A stretch of DNA of 26,199 bases from Oscillospiraceae bacterium (GCA_016296635.1 JAEDIZ010000018.1:1-26199), one strand, 5' to 3'; shown: positions 15,602 to 23,496, counted from the stretch's first letter. The notes: generated from the sequence alone by a model not told the origin. A program made the numbers and translations.

Positions 15602-16933
15602 TCAGACCTCTTCACTATCACCCTTCTGACGAATGGTGATCTTGATAGGCGTACCGGTCAGACCGAAAACGGCACGGATCTGGTTTTCCAGATACCGCTG
15701 ATAGGAAAAATGAAAGAGTCTTGAATCATTGCAGAAGATCACAAAATGCGGTGGCTTCACGCCGACCTGCGTCATATAATAGATCTTCAGGCGTCTGCCC
15801 TTGTCCGTGGGCGGCTGCACACGGGCGGTGGCATCCTCAAGGATGTTGTTGAGCATACCGGTGGTGATGCGCATAGAATTCTGATTGGAAACCGCCGTGA
15901 TGGTATCAAACAGCTTATCCACACGCTGACCGGTCAGCGCGGAAATAAACAGTACCGGCGCATAGGTCATGTAACTCAGATCTCTGCGCACATCCTCCGT
16001 CATCTTTGCCATGGTATTGGTGTCTTTTTCCACCGCATCCCACTTGTTGACAACGATGATGCAGGCCTTTCCTGCCTCATGGGCAAGACCGGCAACCTTT
16101 GTATCCTGCTCGGTAACGCCTTCATTTGCATCGATCAGGATCAGGCAGACATCTGCGCGCTCAATGGCGGAAACAGAGCGCAGGTTGGAATACTTTTCGA
16201 CTGCGTCATCCACCTTGGACTTGCGGCGCATACCGGCCGTATCAATAAAGAGGAACTTGCCGGATTCATTTTCAAAGTAACTGTCAATGGCATCACGGGT
16301 CGTTCCGGCAATATTGGAAACAATGACGCGCTCTTCGCCGAGGATCCGGTTCAGAAGACTGGATTTGCCGACATTGGGTTTGCCGATAATGGCAACCTTT
16401 ATGACATCTTCGTCATATTCTTCCTCATCGGTATCCGGGAAGTTTTCGACGCAGGCATCAAGCAGATCGCCGGTGCCGTGGCCATGGACTGCAGAAACTT
16501 CAATGGGATCGCCGAGGCCGAGACCGTAGAATTCAAAGCTCTCCGGGTTGACGCCGCCGGTCTGGTCGCACTTGTTGACTGCCAGTACCACAGGCTTTTT
16601 GGAGCGCTTGAGCATGGAGGCAACTTCTGCATCCGCAGCAGTCAGGCCAACGGTCACATCGACCACCATGATGATTACATTCGCGGTTTCAATGGCAATC
16701 TCTGCCTGCCGGCGCATGAATTTCAGCATATCGTTATTGGTGCCCGGTTCAATACCGCCGGTATCGACAAGAGAAAAGCTTCTGCCGTTCCACTCGCATT
16801 CGCCGTAAATACGGTCGCGTGTCACGCCCGGGGTATCTTCAACGATGGCCATGCGCTTGCCGGTGAGTTTATTGAATAACATCGATTTTCCGACATTCGG
16901 TCTGCCGACAATCGCAACAATGGGTTTTGCCAT
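15602..16933 (-). CDS. der: Ribosome biogenesis GTPase Der (EngA)
   Basis: Der is an essential GTPase with two G domains in tandem followed by a KH-like domain; it helps late assembly of the 50S subunit. The 443-residue product shows both domains. G domain 1 has GRPNVGKS (10-17), DTGG (57-60) and NKCD (120-123). G domain 2 has GKPNVGKS (184-191), DTAG (231-234) and NKWD (296-299). An acidic linker (DTDEEEYDEDV, about 167-177) joins them, and the KH-like domain covers about 355-440. AGGAGG lies just before the ATG at 16933. It stands 150 bp downstream of rpmF, behind an rpmF terminator. I could not identify a convincing promoter in that gap. Confidence 0.97.
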   Translation of the reverse strand: MAKPIVAIVGRPNVGKSMLFNKLTGKRMAIVEDTPGVTRDRIYGECEWNGRSFSLVDTGGIEPGTNNDMLKFMRRQAEIAIETANVIIMVVDVTVGLTAADAEVASMLKRSKKPVVLAVNKCDQTGGVNPESFEFYGLGLGDPIEVSAVHGHGTGDLLDACVENFPDTDEEEYDEDVIKVAIIGKPNVGKSSLLNRILGEERVIVSNIAGTTRDAIDSYFENESGKFLFIDTAGMRRKSKVDDAVEKYSNLRSVSAIERADVCLILIDANEGVTEQDTKVAGLAHEAGKACIIVVNKWDAVEKDTNTMAKMTEDVRRDLSYMTYAPVLFISALTGQRVDKLFDTITAVSNQNSMRITTGMLNNILEDATARVQPPTDKGRRLKIYYMTQVGVKPPHFVIFCNDSRLFHFSYQRYLENQIRAVFGLTGTPIKITIRQKGDSEEV

Positions 16934-17032
16934 ACGCTACCTCCTTTATCCGCATCCGTGCAGACAAAATCTGCATGGAACTGTATTCTTCTGATGAAAT
17001 GCAGCAGGTTCTTTGCAAACGCGCTGCAGGTA

Positions 17033-17062
17033 AGAAAAGAGGAAGGCAACGCAGCCTCCCTC
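17033..17062 (-). terminator. Probable intrinsic terminator of rpmF
   Basis: On the minus strand GAGGGAGGC (17054-17062) pairs with GCCTTCCTC (17039-17047) over nine bases with one G-T pair and a six-base loop, followed by TCTTTTC. It starts about 20 bases after the rpmF stop. It would separate yceD-rpmF from der, possibly incompletely because the T tract is interrupted. Confidence 0.7.
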
Positions 17063-17083
17063 TCATTCTCGTATCGAGCGAAA

Positions 17084-17275
17084 TTACTTTGCTTCAACAG
17101 AAATGACTTTACGGCCATCGTAATAGCCGCAGGCCTTGCAAACTCTGTGAGGCAGGCGGGGCTCACCGCAATCAGGGTTCGGGCAAGCAACGACGCCGGG
17201 GATCGCCAGTTTCCAGTGGGAGCTGCGTCTCTTATCTCTTCTCGCGCGGGATACTTTTCTCTTGGGTACTGCCAT
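17084..17275 (-). CDS. rpmF: 50S ribosomal protein L32
   Basis: This is a small zinc-ribbon protein of the large ribosomal subunit. The 63-residue product begins with the standard AVPKRKVSRARRDKRRSSHW and has the zinc ligands C31 and C36 (CPNPDC) and C46 and C49 (CKAC). The start at 17275 follows AAGGAGGTG at optimal spacing. It lies 45 bp after yceD, the universal partner of rpmF in bacteria. In many Firmicutes fatty acid and phospholipid genes (plsX) follow; here der follows instead. Confidence 0.97.
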   Translation of the reverse strand: MAVPKRKVSRARRDKRRSSHWKLAIPGVVACPNPDCGEPRLPHRVCKACGYYDGRKVISVEAK

Positions 17276-17320
17276 GTGGTACACCTCCTTGGTTGAAATG
17301 CCGCTTGGGCATATTGTCTA

Positions 17321-17821
17321 CTATTTCTCCAGTAACTGCTGTAAGGCAGCAAAGCGGGGATCGGGTTCGGCCTTGCAGGTGCAGGGACCGAGGTTCAAAT
17401 TGGCGCCGCAGCGGAAACAGAGTCCTTTACAGTCCGGCCTGCAAAGCAGCTGGCTCGGCATATTCAGGACAAAGACCGTTGTGACAATGTCATCGAGATC
17501 CGCACTATCATCCTTCAATTCGAAAACCCAAGGATTCTCGTAATCATCGGATTCGGCATCGGTGACCAACACGGCATCGATCGGATAAGAAACCTCGCGT
17601 ACGAAGTTTTCCGTACAGCGGTCGCAGACCGCATGCAAGCTTGTAGACACACTGCCTTTCAGTTCCAAAACACCGGCCGTGTTTCTCACGCTGCCGCTTG
17701 CCTTTACGGGCTCGGTTACGGGATAAACACCGCCAAATTCCAGTTCCGAAAGATCGAATGTTGTTTCGAAGCAAACAGATGCTCCGGGATTCGGTATGAT
17801 TTTACTGAGATCCAGAAGCAT
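17321..17821 (-). CDS. yceD: DUF177 (YceD) protein, ribosomal large-subunit accumulation factor
   Basis: YceD/DUF177 proteins are encoded next to rpmF throughout bacteria and have been linked to accumulation of 23S rRNA and the large subunit. The 166-residue product has the two characteristic parts: an N-terminal region with the CDRCTENF motif in the middle, and a C-terminal cysteine-rich stretch with CRPDCKGLC, CGANLN and CTC. These cysteines may bind zinc (inference). I chose the ATG at 17821 because GGAGG lies five bases before it; the ATG at 17833 overlaps that ribosome binding site. A strong promoter precedes it and rpmF follows 45 bp downstream. Confidence 0.92.
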   Translation of the reverse strand: MLLDLSKIIPNPGASVCFETTFDLSELEFGGVYPVTEPVKASGSVRNTAGVLELKGSVSTSLHAVCDRCTENFVREVSYPIDAVLVTDAESDDYENPWVFELKDDSADLDDIVTTVFVLNMPSQLLCRPDCKGLCFRCGANLNLGPCTCKAEPDPRFAALQQLLEK

Positions 17822-17853
17822 AGCATCCTCCATCAAGCAATCGTGCGAGGTAT

Positions 17854-17882
17854 ATTATATTGAAGAAAGATCAAAAAGTCAA
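17854..17882 (-). promoter_or_regulatory. yceD-rpmF promoter
   Basis: On the minus strand TTGACT (17877-17882), exactly 17 bp, then a perfect TATAAT (17854-17859). It is one of the best sigma-A matches in the window, as suits a ribosomal protein operon, and is divergent from the RluA-type gene. Confidence 0.85.
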
Positions 17883-17952
17883 ATACTTTTTCCAAAAAAA
17901 ATCTAAAATAATGCAAGTTTCTCAATATATTTTTTCGGGATTTGCGCTGCAC

Positions 17953-17981
17953 TTTACACAAATGGCTCTGCGTGATAAAAT
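17953..17981 (+). promoter_or_regulatory. Promoter of the RluA-family gene
   Basis: TTTACA (17953-17958), 17 bp, then TAAAAT (17976-17981), each hexamer one base from consensus. The start codon lies 42 bp downstream. Confidence 0.65.
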
Positions 17982-18023
17982 ACTTCGGCAGCACAACGAA
18001 AAATGACGCTGCCGGAGGCAATT

Positions 18024-18980
18024 ATGAAGGAGTTTATCATCGGGCCGAATGATGCCGGTCAGCGGCTTGACCGTTTCCTTGCAAAGAGTGTTCCCCTGCT
18101 GCCGGCTTCGCTGGCGCAGAAATATATACGCCTGAAAAGAATCAAACTGGACGGCAAGCGCGCCGAGCGCGATACAAGACTGCCGGAGGGTGCTGTTTTA
18201 CAACTATATATCAATGACGAGTTTTTTGATACGCCCAAGCAGGAAAATGCCTATCTGACTGTCGCAGCGCCGAAGCTCAATATTATTTATGAGGATGAAA
18301 ACATTCTGCTTGTGGACAAAAAGCCCGGCGTTGCCGTGCATCCGCATGACGGCGCGGAATACGGCAAGACCCTCATTGACCACATTCAGGCATACCTCTA
18401 CGCAAAACGCGAATGGCGGCCGCGGGAAGAAAACGCCTTTGCTCCGGCCCTTTGTAACCGCATTGACCGCAACACCGGCGGCATCGTGATTGCGGCAAAA
18501 ACAGCGGAAGCGCTGCGGATCATGAATCAGAAGATCAAGGATCGGGAGATCGACAAGCGCTATCTCTGCATTGTCCACGGAACGCCGAAGCCCGCGGAAG
18601 GAAAACTCGAAGGTCAGCTTTTCAAGGACGAAAAGAACAATCGCGTCTTTATTACGAAAAAAGCGCAGCCCGGTTCCAAAACCTGCATTACATTATATAA
18701 GGTACTGCAAAGCAGAAACGGTCTTTCTCTTGTTGAATGTGAGCTGATCACCGGACGCACCCATCAGATCCGTGCGCAGATGGCTGCAGCCGGATGGCCG
18801 CTTCTCGGCGACGGAAAATACGGCAAGCTCGATAAGCGCTATGACAGAAAGTATCAGGCGCTTTATTCCTATCAGCTCACCTTCCGCTTTACCACCGACG
18901 CAGGCGCCCTTTCCTACCTTGACGGCAAGTCCTTCCGTGTCCCGGAAGTGGACTTTGTGCAGGAGTATTTCGGCTGCTGA
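18024..18980 (+). CDS. RluA-family 23S rRNA pseudouridine synthase
   Basis: RluA-family enzymes convert specific uridines of 23S rRNA (or tRNA) to pseudouridine. Seen in 318 residues: an N-terminal S4 RNA-binding domain (about 12-65, GQRLDRFLAKS and RLKRIKLDGKRAE) and the catalytic domain with LLVDKKPGVAVHPHD (95-109), NRIDRNTGG holding the catalytic D148, and ELITGRTHQIRAQMA near the C-terminus. The usual HRLDxxTSG motif is changed to NRIDRNTGG while the catalytic aspartate is kept. The domain order fits RluC/RluD, but the exact target uridine cannot be told. The start at 18024 has GGAGG five bases upstream; the in-frame ATG at 18003 has none. It appears to be transcribed alone. Confidence 0.92.
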   Translation: MKEFIIGPNDAGQRLDRFLAKSVPLLPASLAQKYIRLKRIKLDGKRAERDTRLPEGAVLQLYINDEFFDTPKQENAYLTVAAPKLNIIYEDENILLVDKKPGVAVHPHDGAEYGKTLIDHIQAYLYAKREWRPREENAFAPALCNRIDRNTGGIVIAAKTAEALRIMNQKIKDREIDKRYLCIVHGTPKPAEGKLEGQLFKDEKNNRVFITKKAQPGSKTCITLYKVLQSRNGLSLVECELITGRTHQIRAQMAAAGWPLLGDGKYGKLDKRYDRKYQALYSYQLTFRFTTDAGALSYLDGKSFRVPEVDFVQEYFGC

Positions 18981-19021
18981 ATTTCTATGTTTTTCACCGG
19001 TTTTGCGTATTTTTATAAAAA

Positions 19022-19080
19022 CCCCCTTTTGTCTGCAAAAATCGAGGAAATCTTCCCCTTTTTTTATTGACAAAGGGGGG
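19022..19080. repeat. Imperfect inverted repeat overlapping the pot promoter
   Basis: CCCCCTTTTGTC (19022-19033) and GACAAAGGGGGG (19069-19080) are inverted copies with one extra T in the left arm, separated by 35 bases. The right arm contains most of the -35 hexamer of the pot promoter. A run of seven T's lies between the arms, and a weak GGAA-ATC-TTCC hairpin before it could be the terminator of the upstream gene. It may be an operator or a leftover terminator structure. Confidence 0.4.
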
Positions 19081-19095
19081 CTTTCCATATATGAT
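19067..19095 (+). promoter_or_regulatory. Promoter of the potABCD operon
   Basis: A perfect TTGACA (19067-19072), 17 bp, then TATGAT (19090-19095), about 105 bp before the potA start. The leader of roughly 100 bases shows no recognisable riboswitch. The operon lacks the linked cupin/helix-turn-helix regulator often found before pot genes in Clostridia. Confidence 0.75.
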
Positions 19096-19200
19096 TCGAT
19101 TTGGTATGCAGCCATTTGTTTTATGATTGCTGCTGCCGCAAAACATAAATGCTGACGGGTAAGCCGTACAAAAAATCTATTCTGAAACGGGGGATGATAA

Positions 19201-20331
19201 ATGTCCGAAAAGCTCATTCGTTTGACGAATCTGACTATGACATTTGAAGATGGCGAGACCATCCTGGACAACATCAATCTTTATATCAACGACAAGGAGT
19301 TTCTCACATTACTGGGTCCCAGCGGCTGCGGCAAAACCACAACGCTGCGCATTATCGGCGGTTTTCTGACGCCGACTTCCGGTGATGTGTTTTTTAATGG
19401 CGAGCGCATCAATGATGTGCCGGCCTATAAACGAAAAATCAATACCGTATTCCAGCGATACGCACTGTTCCCTCATCTTGATGTTTATGACAACATTGCT
19501 TTCGGTCTGCGTCTTTCCAAGCTGCCGGAGGATGAAATTGATGACCGCGTAACGGAAATGCTGGAAATCGTCAGCCTGAAGGGCTTTGAAAACCGCAAGA
19601 TCACATCGCTTTCCGGCGGTCAGCAGCAGCGTGTTGCAATCGCCAGAGCGCTTGTCAACCGCCCGCAGGTGCTGCTTCTGGATGAGCCGCTCGGCGCTTT
19701 GGATCTTCGTCTGCGCAAGGATATGCAGAACGAACTGAAGAATATTCAGCAGCGTATGGGCATCACCTTCATCTACGTCACCCACGATCAGGAAGAAGCG
19801 CTGACCATGTCTGACACCATTGTTGTTATGAACAAGGGCAAGATTCAGCAGATCGGCAGACCTGAGGATATTTATAATGAACCGAAAAACGCATTCGTTG
19901 CAGACTTCATCGGGGAATCCAATATTCTTGACGGTGTGATGCTGGACGATTATCTTGTAAAATTCTTCGGCCGCAAGTTCCAGTGCGTAGACAAGGACTT
20001 TGAGAAAAACGAGCCGGTCGACGTCGTTATCCGCCCGGAAGATATTGACATCGTTCCGCCCGAGCAGGGTCATCTCTGCGGAACCGTTACGTCCGTTACC
20101 TTCAAGGGCGTCCATTATGATACCATTGTCGACTTCAAGGGCTTCAAATGGCTGATTCAGACCACGGACTACTGCCCCGTCGACTCGTATATCGGCATTC
20201 GTCTGAACCCCGAGGATATCCATATCATGCACAAAAGCGAATATTCCGGTCTCTACGGCGATTACAGCTCCTACAGTGCAGAATATGATGAGATCGCGGA
20301 TGCGTCGGAGGAAGAAGCCGATGAAGAGTAA
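19201..20331 (+). CDS. potA: Spermidine/putrescine ABC transporter ATP-binding protein PotA
   Basis: This is the cytosolic ATPase that powers polyamine import. The 376-residue product shows Walker A GPSGCGKTT (39-47), a Q-loop VFQRYALFPH (Q85), the ABC signature LSGGQ (137-141), Walker B LLLDEP (158-163), the D-loop GALD and switch H195, then a TOBE-type C-terminal domain (about 240-350) that in this subfamily contacts regulators or substrate. The last 20 residues are strongly acidic (DEIADASEEEADEE). It is the first gene of a potABCD operon; its 3' end overlaps the potB start by 11 bp. Substrate preference between spermidine and putrescine cannot be read from the ATPase. Confidence 0.95.
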   Translation: MSEKLIRLTNLTMTFEDGETILDNINLYINDKEFLTLLGPSGCGKTTTLRIIGGFLTPTSGDVFFNGERINDVPAYKRKINTVFQRYALFPHLDVYDNIAFGLRLSKLPEDEIDDRVTEMLEIVSLKGFENRKITSLSGGQQQRVAIARALVNRPQVLLLDEPLGALDLRLRKDMQNELKNIQQRMGITFIYVTHDQEEALTMSDTIVVMNKGKIQQIGRPEDIYNEPKNAFVADFIGESNILDGVMLDDYLVKFFGRKFQCVDKDFEKNEPVDVVIRPEDIDIVPPEQGHLCGTVTSVTFKGVHYDTIVDFKGFKWLIQTTDYCPVDSYIGIRLNPEDIHIMHKSEYSGLYGDYSSYSAEYDEIADASEEEADEE

Positions 20332-21139
20332 GCTTCTTTCCGCTCCCTACATCGTATGGATGGTGCTGTTTACGCTTATCCCGCTGGGTATCGTCTTTTA
20401 TTATGCTCTGACGGATTCCATCACCGGACAGTTTACTCTTGCAAATCTCGCCGGTATGGGTACGTATCTTCCGATCTTCCTGCGTTCGATCTGGCTTTCC
20501 TTCTTCTCAGCCATCATATGCCTTCTGATCGGTTACCCTGTTGCATACTTTATTGCGCAGTGCAAACCGACCAAACAGCGGTTTCTTGAAATGCTCATCA
20601 TGCTCCCCATGTGCATGAGCTTTCTGCTCAGAACGCTTGCGTGGGTTGCCATGTTGGAGGATACGGGCATCATCAACAATTTCATACGTTCGATCGGCCT
20701 GCAGCCGCTGCCGCTTATCCGCAATAACGGCGCAGTCATTCTCGGCATGGTCTATAACTACCTGCCCTACATGATTCTGCCCCTGTATTCCGTTATCATG
20801 AAGATCGATAATCGACTGATCGAGGCCGCAAAGGATCTCGGCTGCACACCGAGACAGGTCTTTTCCAAGGTCATCCTGCCGCTGTCCGGCCCCGGCATTC
20901 TCTCCGGTCTGACGATGGTTTTCGTTCCGGCTGTTTCCACCTTCTATATCTCTCAGAAGCTCGGCTCCACCGGCACGACGCTCATCGGTGACGTCATCGA
21001 ATCGCAGTTCAAGACTGCCTACAACCCAAATCTCGGCGCCGCCATGTCGCTTGTACTGATGATCCTCATCTTTATCTGCGTTGCCATCATGAACCGCTTC
21101 GGTGAAAATGAGGAAGAGGAGGTGCTGGCAAAGGTATGA
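20321..21139 (+). CDS. potB: Spermidine/putrescine ABC transporter permease PotB
   Basis: PotB is one of two inner-membrane permeases of the PotABCD importer. The 272-residue product has about six membrane segments beginning with the N-terminal SAPYIVWMVLFTLIPLGIVF, and the permease EAA motif EAAKDLGCTPRQVFSKVILP, whose coupling helix contacts PotA. I set the start at 20321 because GGAGG lies nine bases upstream, inside the end of potA, and because the protein then begins with the first membrane segment; the longer open frame adds only a basic stretch. Its stop overlaps the potC start (ATGA), indicating translational coupling. Confidence 0.94.
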   Translation: MKSKLLSAPYIVWMVLFTLIPLGIVFYYALTDSITGQFTLANLAGMGTYLPIFLRSIWLSFFSAIICLLIGYPVAYFIAQCKPTKQRFLEMLIMLPMCMSFLLRTLAWVAMLEDTGIINNFIRSIGLQPLPLIRNNGAVILGMVYNYLPYMILPLYSVIMKIDNRLIEAAKDLGCTPRQVFSKVILPLSGPGILSGLTMVFVPAVSTFYISQKLGSTGTTLIGDVIESQFKTAYNPNLGAAMSLVLMILIFICVAIMNRFGENEEEEVLAKV

Positions 21140-21960
21140 AAAAGTTCAACCGTGTCATAACCATCCTGGTTTTTGCCTTCCTCTATATTCCCATGATTGT
21201 ACTGGCGATCGCATCCTTCAACTCCGGTCTTGACGTAGCAAATTTCAAGAGCTTCACGCTTTCTCAGTATGCAAATCTGTTTAAGGATGATACGCTTCTG
21301 AAGCTGCTGCGCAATTCCGTGCTGATCGCCGTTCTGTCCAGTCTCGTCGCCACCGTTTTCGGCACGGTGGCAGCCGTCGGCATCCACTCCATGAAGGGCA
21401 GACTTCGCAAGGCCGTTATGACCATGACGGATATTCCCATGACGAACCCGGACATCGTCACCGGTGTTGCCCTCGCACTTCTGTTCGCCTTTACGGGCAC
21501 CATGCTGAAAATCAATTCGATTCTCGGTTTCTGGACGCTTCTGATCGCGCACATCACCTTCAACTTTCCCTATGTCATTCTGAACGTCATGCCGAAGCTG
21601 CAGCAGATGGACCCCGATCTGGAAGAAGCTGCGCTGGATCTCGGCTGCACACCGTTCCAGGCTTTCACCAAAGTGGTTATCCATGAGATCATGCCGGGCA
21701 TCATTTCCGGTGCGCTGATGGCATTCACCATGAGCCTTGACGATTTCGTCATCTCCTATTTCGTCACCGGTTCCGGCTTTATTACGCTCCCGGTTGAAAT
21801 TTACAACTACACTAAGAAGCCGATTCAGCCGAAGATCTATGCACTTTTCACGCTCATGTTTACCGTTATTCTGATTTTGATGGTTATCATGAATCTTCTG
21901 CAGGCGAAGAGTGAAGCCGATCGCAATGGCCGTCAGGTACAAAGGAGGGCACGCGCATGA
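21136..21960 (+). CDS. potC: Spermidine/putrescine ABC transporter permease PotC
   Basis: This is the second permease of the polyamine importer. The 274-residue product has about six hydrophobic segments, starting at residues 7-25 (ITILVFAFLYIPMIVLAI), the MTMTDIPMTNPDIVTG loop typical of PotC, and the EAA motif EAALDLGCTPFQAFTKVVI followed by MPGIISGALMAFTMSLDDF. The last residues are basic (QRRARA). It overlaps potB by ATGA at one end and potD by ATGA at the other, so all four proteins are probably made in stoichiometric coupling. Confidence 0.94.
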   Translation: MKKFNRVITILVFAFLYIPMIVLAIASFNSGLDVANFKSFTLSQYANLFKDDTLLKLLRNSVLIAVLSSLVATVFGTVAAVGIHSMKGRLRKAVMTMTDIPMTNPDIVTGVALALLFAFTGTMLKINSILGFWTLLIAHITFNFPYVILNVMPKLQQMDPDLEEAALDLGCTPFQAFTKVVIHEIMPGIISGALMAFTMSLDDFVISYFVTGSGFITLPVEIYNYTKKPIQPKIYALFTLMFTVILILMVIMNLLQAKSEADRNGRQVQRRARA

Positions 21961-23150
21961 AAAAAGCCGTTTCTCTTCTTTTGATTCTTTGTCTTCTGAT
22001 CTGTGCATTCCCGGTGACTGCTTCAGCCGCCGCAAATGAGATCACAGTCTATAACTGGGGACAGTATATCTCCGACGGTACCGATGATTCGCTGGACGTG
22101 ATCGCCGCCTTTGAAGAGGCTACCGGCATCAAGGTCAACTATCTGACTTTTGATTCCAACGAGAGCATGTACACCAAGCTCAAAACCGGAGGCACCACCT
22201 TTGATGTCATCATTCCCTCCGACTATATGATCGGCAAGCTGATCGAAGAGGATATGCTGGAGCCGCTTGATTTTGCCAACATTCCGAATTATCAGTACAT
22301 CGACGAAACCTTCAAGGATCAGTCCTATGATCCCGATAATCTCTATTCCGTTCCCTATACCTGGGGCACCGTAGGTCTGATCTACAACACCAACTATATC
22401 AGTGACCAGGACGCAGAAAGCTGGAGCTGTCTTTGGAATACGAACTACGCAGGAAAGATCCTGATGTTTGATAATCCGAGAGATGCCTTCGGTATTGCGC
22501 AGAAAATGCTCGGCTACAGCATGAACTCCACAGATTCAAGCGAGCTGCGCGAATGTGCAGATTTGCTTGCAATTCAAAAGGAACTGGTGCAGCAGTATGT
22601 CATGGATCAGATCTTTGATAAGATGGAACGCGGCGAAGCCTGGGCTGCCCCCTACTATGCAGGCGACTATCTGACCATGGTGGAGGAAAACCCCGATCTT
22701 GGCTTCTCTTATCCGAAGGAAGGCTTCAACATCTTCATTGATGCGTGCTGCATTCCCAAGGGCTGCAAAAACAAGGCAGGTGCGGAAGCCTTCATCAATT
22801 TCCTCTGTGACCCGGAAATCATGGCCGCCAACTTGGATTTCCTCGGTTACAGCGTACCGGAAACTGCAGCAAAGGAATACCTCGACCCGGAGGTAACGGA
22901 GGATCCCGTTGCATACCCGGATGATCAGACGTTGGCAAGAAGCGAATCCTTCAGTGCGCTCCCCATCGAAGCAACGCAGGAAATGAACGATCTGTGGCTC
23001 CTGGTCAAAACTTCAGGAGCAAATACGACCCTTTACCTGATTCTGACTATTGCAGCCGTTCTTGCCGTGATTGCGTATTACGTCATCGTCGGCATTATCA
23101 AACGCAGAAAGAAAGCACGCCGCTGCAGAAAATGGAAGCAGGAACAGTAA
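21957..23150 (+). CDS. potD: Polyamine-binding protein PotD with a C-terminal membrane anchor
   Basis: PotD captures spermidine or putrescine outside the membrane and delivers it to PotBC. The 397-residue product has a signal peptide (basic MKK, hydrophobic core, cleavage-like TASAAA at about 22-27), then the family start EITVYNWGQYISDG, DVIIPSDYMIGKL, and the SVPYTWGTVGLIYN segment. Unusually for Gram-positives there is no lipobox cysteine. Instead a hydrophobic helix covers about 358-381 (LYLILTIAAVLAVIAYYVIVG), followed by a very basic tail (KRRKKARRCRKWK). That predicts a protein held to the membrane by its C-terminus, facing outward. The binding domain is about 340 residues, of normal length. 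The start overlaps potC (ATGA) and AAGGAGG lies upstream. It is followed by a strong terminator. Confidence 0.93.
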   Translation: MKKAVSLLLILCLLICAFPVTASAAANEITVYNWGQYISDGTDDSLDVIAAFEEATGIKVNYLTFDSNESMYTKLKTGGTTFDVIIPSDYMIGKLIEEDMLEPLDFANIPNYQYIDETFKDQSYDPDNLYSVPYTWGTVGLIYNTNYISDQDAESWSCLWNTNYAGKILMFDNPRDAFGIAQKMLGYSMNSTDSSELRECADLLAIQKELVQQYVMDQIFDKMERGEAWAAPYYAGDYLTMVEENPDLGFSYPKEGFNIFIDACCIPKGCKNKAGAEAFINFLCDPEIMAANLDFLGYSVPETAAKEYLDPEVTEDPVAYPDDQTLARSESFSALPIEATQEMNDLWLLVKTSGANTTLYLILTIAAVLAVIAYYVIVGIIKRRKKARRCRKWKQEQ

Positions 23151-23156
23151 CGATTG

Positions 23157-23188
23157 ACAGTCCGGATGAAAATCCGGACTGTTTTTTC
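23157..23188 (+). terminator. Intrinsic terminator of the pot operon
   Basis: A perfect 11-bp stem, ACAGTCCGGAT (23157-23167) with ATCCGGACTGT (23172-23182), closed by a GAAA tetraloop and followed by TTTTTTC. It begins seven bases after the potD stop codon. Confidence 0.95.
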
Positions 23189-23221
23189 TTGGAACTTTTT
23201 TCATTTTTTCAAAAAAAGGAC

Positions 23222-23250
23222 TTGCATTTATCAGATGCTTGTGCTAGTAT
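23222..23250 (+). promoter_or_regulatory. tRNA-Arg promoter
   Basis: TTGCAT (23222-23227), 17 bp, then TAGTAT (23245-23250). The mature tRNA starts 26 bases after the -10 element, a normal distance for a tRNA gene with a short 5' leader. Confidence 0.7.
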
Positions 23251-23275
23251 AGTGGGGCACTCAAGAGTGCGGTAC

Positions 23276-23352
23276 GCGCCGGTAGCTCAGTTGGATAGAG
23301 TGACTGGCTACGAACCAGTAGGTCGGGGGTTCGAGTCCCTTCCGGCGTACCA
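23276..23352 (+). tRNA. tRNA-Arg (anticodon ACG)
   Basis: This is a 77-base cloverleaf with encoded CCA. The acceptor stem GCGCCGG pairs with CCGGCGT (the first pair is G-T), with discriminator A then CCA at 23350-23352. The D arm begins GCTC with loop AGTTGGATA. The anticodon stem ACTGG/CCAGT encloses the loop CTACGAA with anticodon ACG, which after deamination to ICG reads CGU, CGC and CGA. The T loop is TTCGAGT. It has its own promoter and a palindromic terminator that begins at the last base of CCA. Pieces of this tRNA recur in the repeats that follow. Confidence 0.96.
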
Positions 23353-23384
23353 AAACCGTCAGGCAATTGCCTGACGGTTTTTTT
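23352..23384 (+). terminator. Palindromic terminator of tRNA-Arg
   Basis: A perfect 30-bp palindrome (two 15-base arms, 23352-23366 and 23367-23381, left arm starting AAAACCGTCAGGC) runs into seven T's. It begins at the final A of the tRNA CCA end. Its right half (CCTGACGG plus the T run) is the left edge of the 127-bp repeat and recurs at 23561 without its left half. Confidence 0.9.
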
Positions 23385-23496
23385 ACGCCTATCCAATCGA
23401 ACTTCGCTATCGCTCGTTCTCTTGGGAAGGGACTCGGCTGCGAAAAAAAGTGCCACCGGCACATTTTTTCTTGCCGACTTCCGGCGTACCAAAAAA
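23370..23496 (+). repeat. 127-bp direct repeat, copy 1 (tRNA-Arg-derived mosaic)
   Basis: By eye this is identical over 127 bp to 23561-23687, 191 bp downstream. In order it holds the right arm of the tRNA terminator with its seven T's; an inverted piece of the tRNA D loop (CTATCCAA, 23389-23396); an inverted piece of the T arm (GGAAGGGACTCG, 23425-23436); a short hairpin GTGCC-ACC-GGCAC flanked by A7 and a T6 run; and a direct copy of the tRNA 3' end with CCA (CTTCCGGCGTACCAAAA, 23478-23494). It has no credible coding content; open frames across it lack ribosome binding sites. Confidence 0.93.
23443..23470. terminator. Possible bidirectional terminator inside repeat copy 1
   Basis: GTGCC-ACC-GGCAC is preceded by seven A's and followed, after one A, by six T's, so each strand would give a short hairpin with a T tract. 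The GC stem has only five base pairs, so its strength is doubtful. The same structure recurs at 23634-23661 in copy 2. Confidence 0.4.

Noticed and set aside
19096..19200. Riboswitch in the pot operon leader
   Set aside because: The roughly 100-base leader shows no nested stems, no terminator hairpin and no sequestered ribosome binding site.
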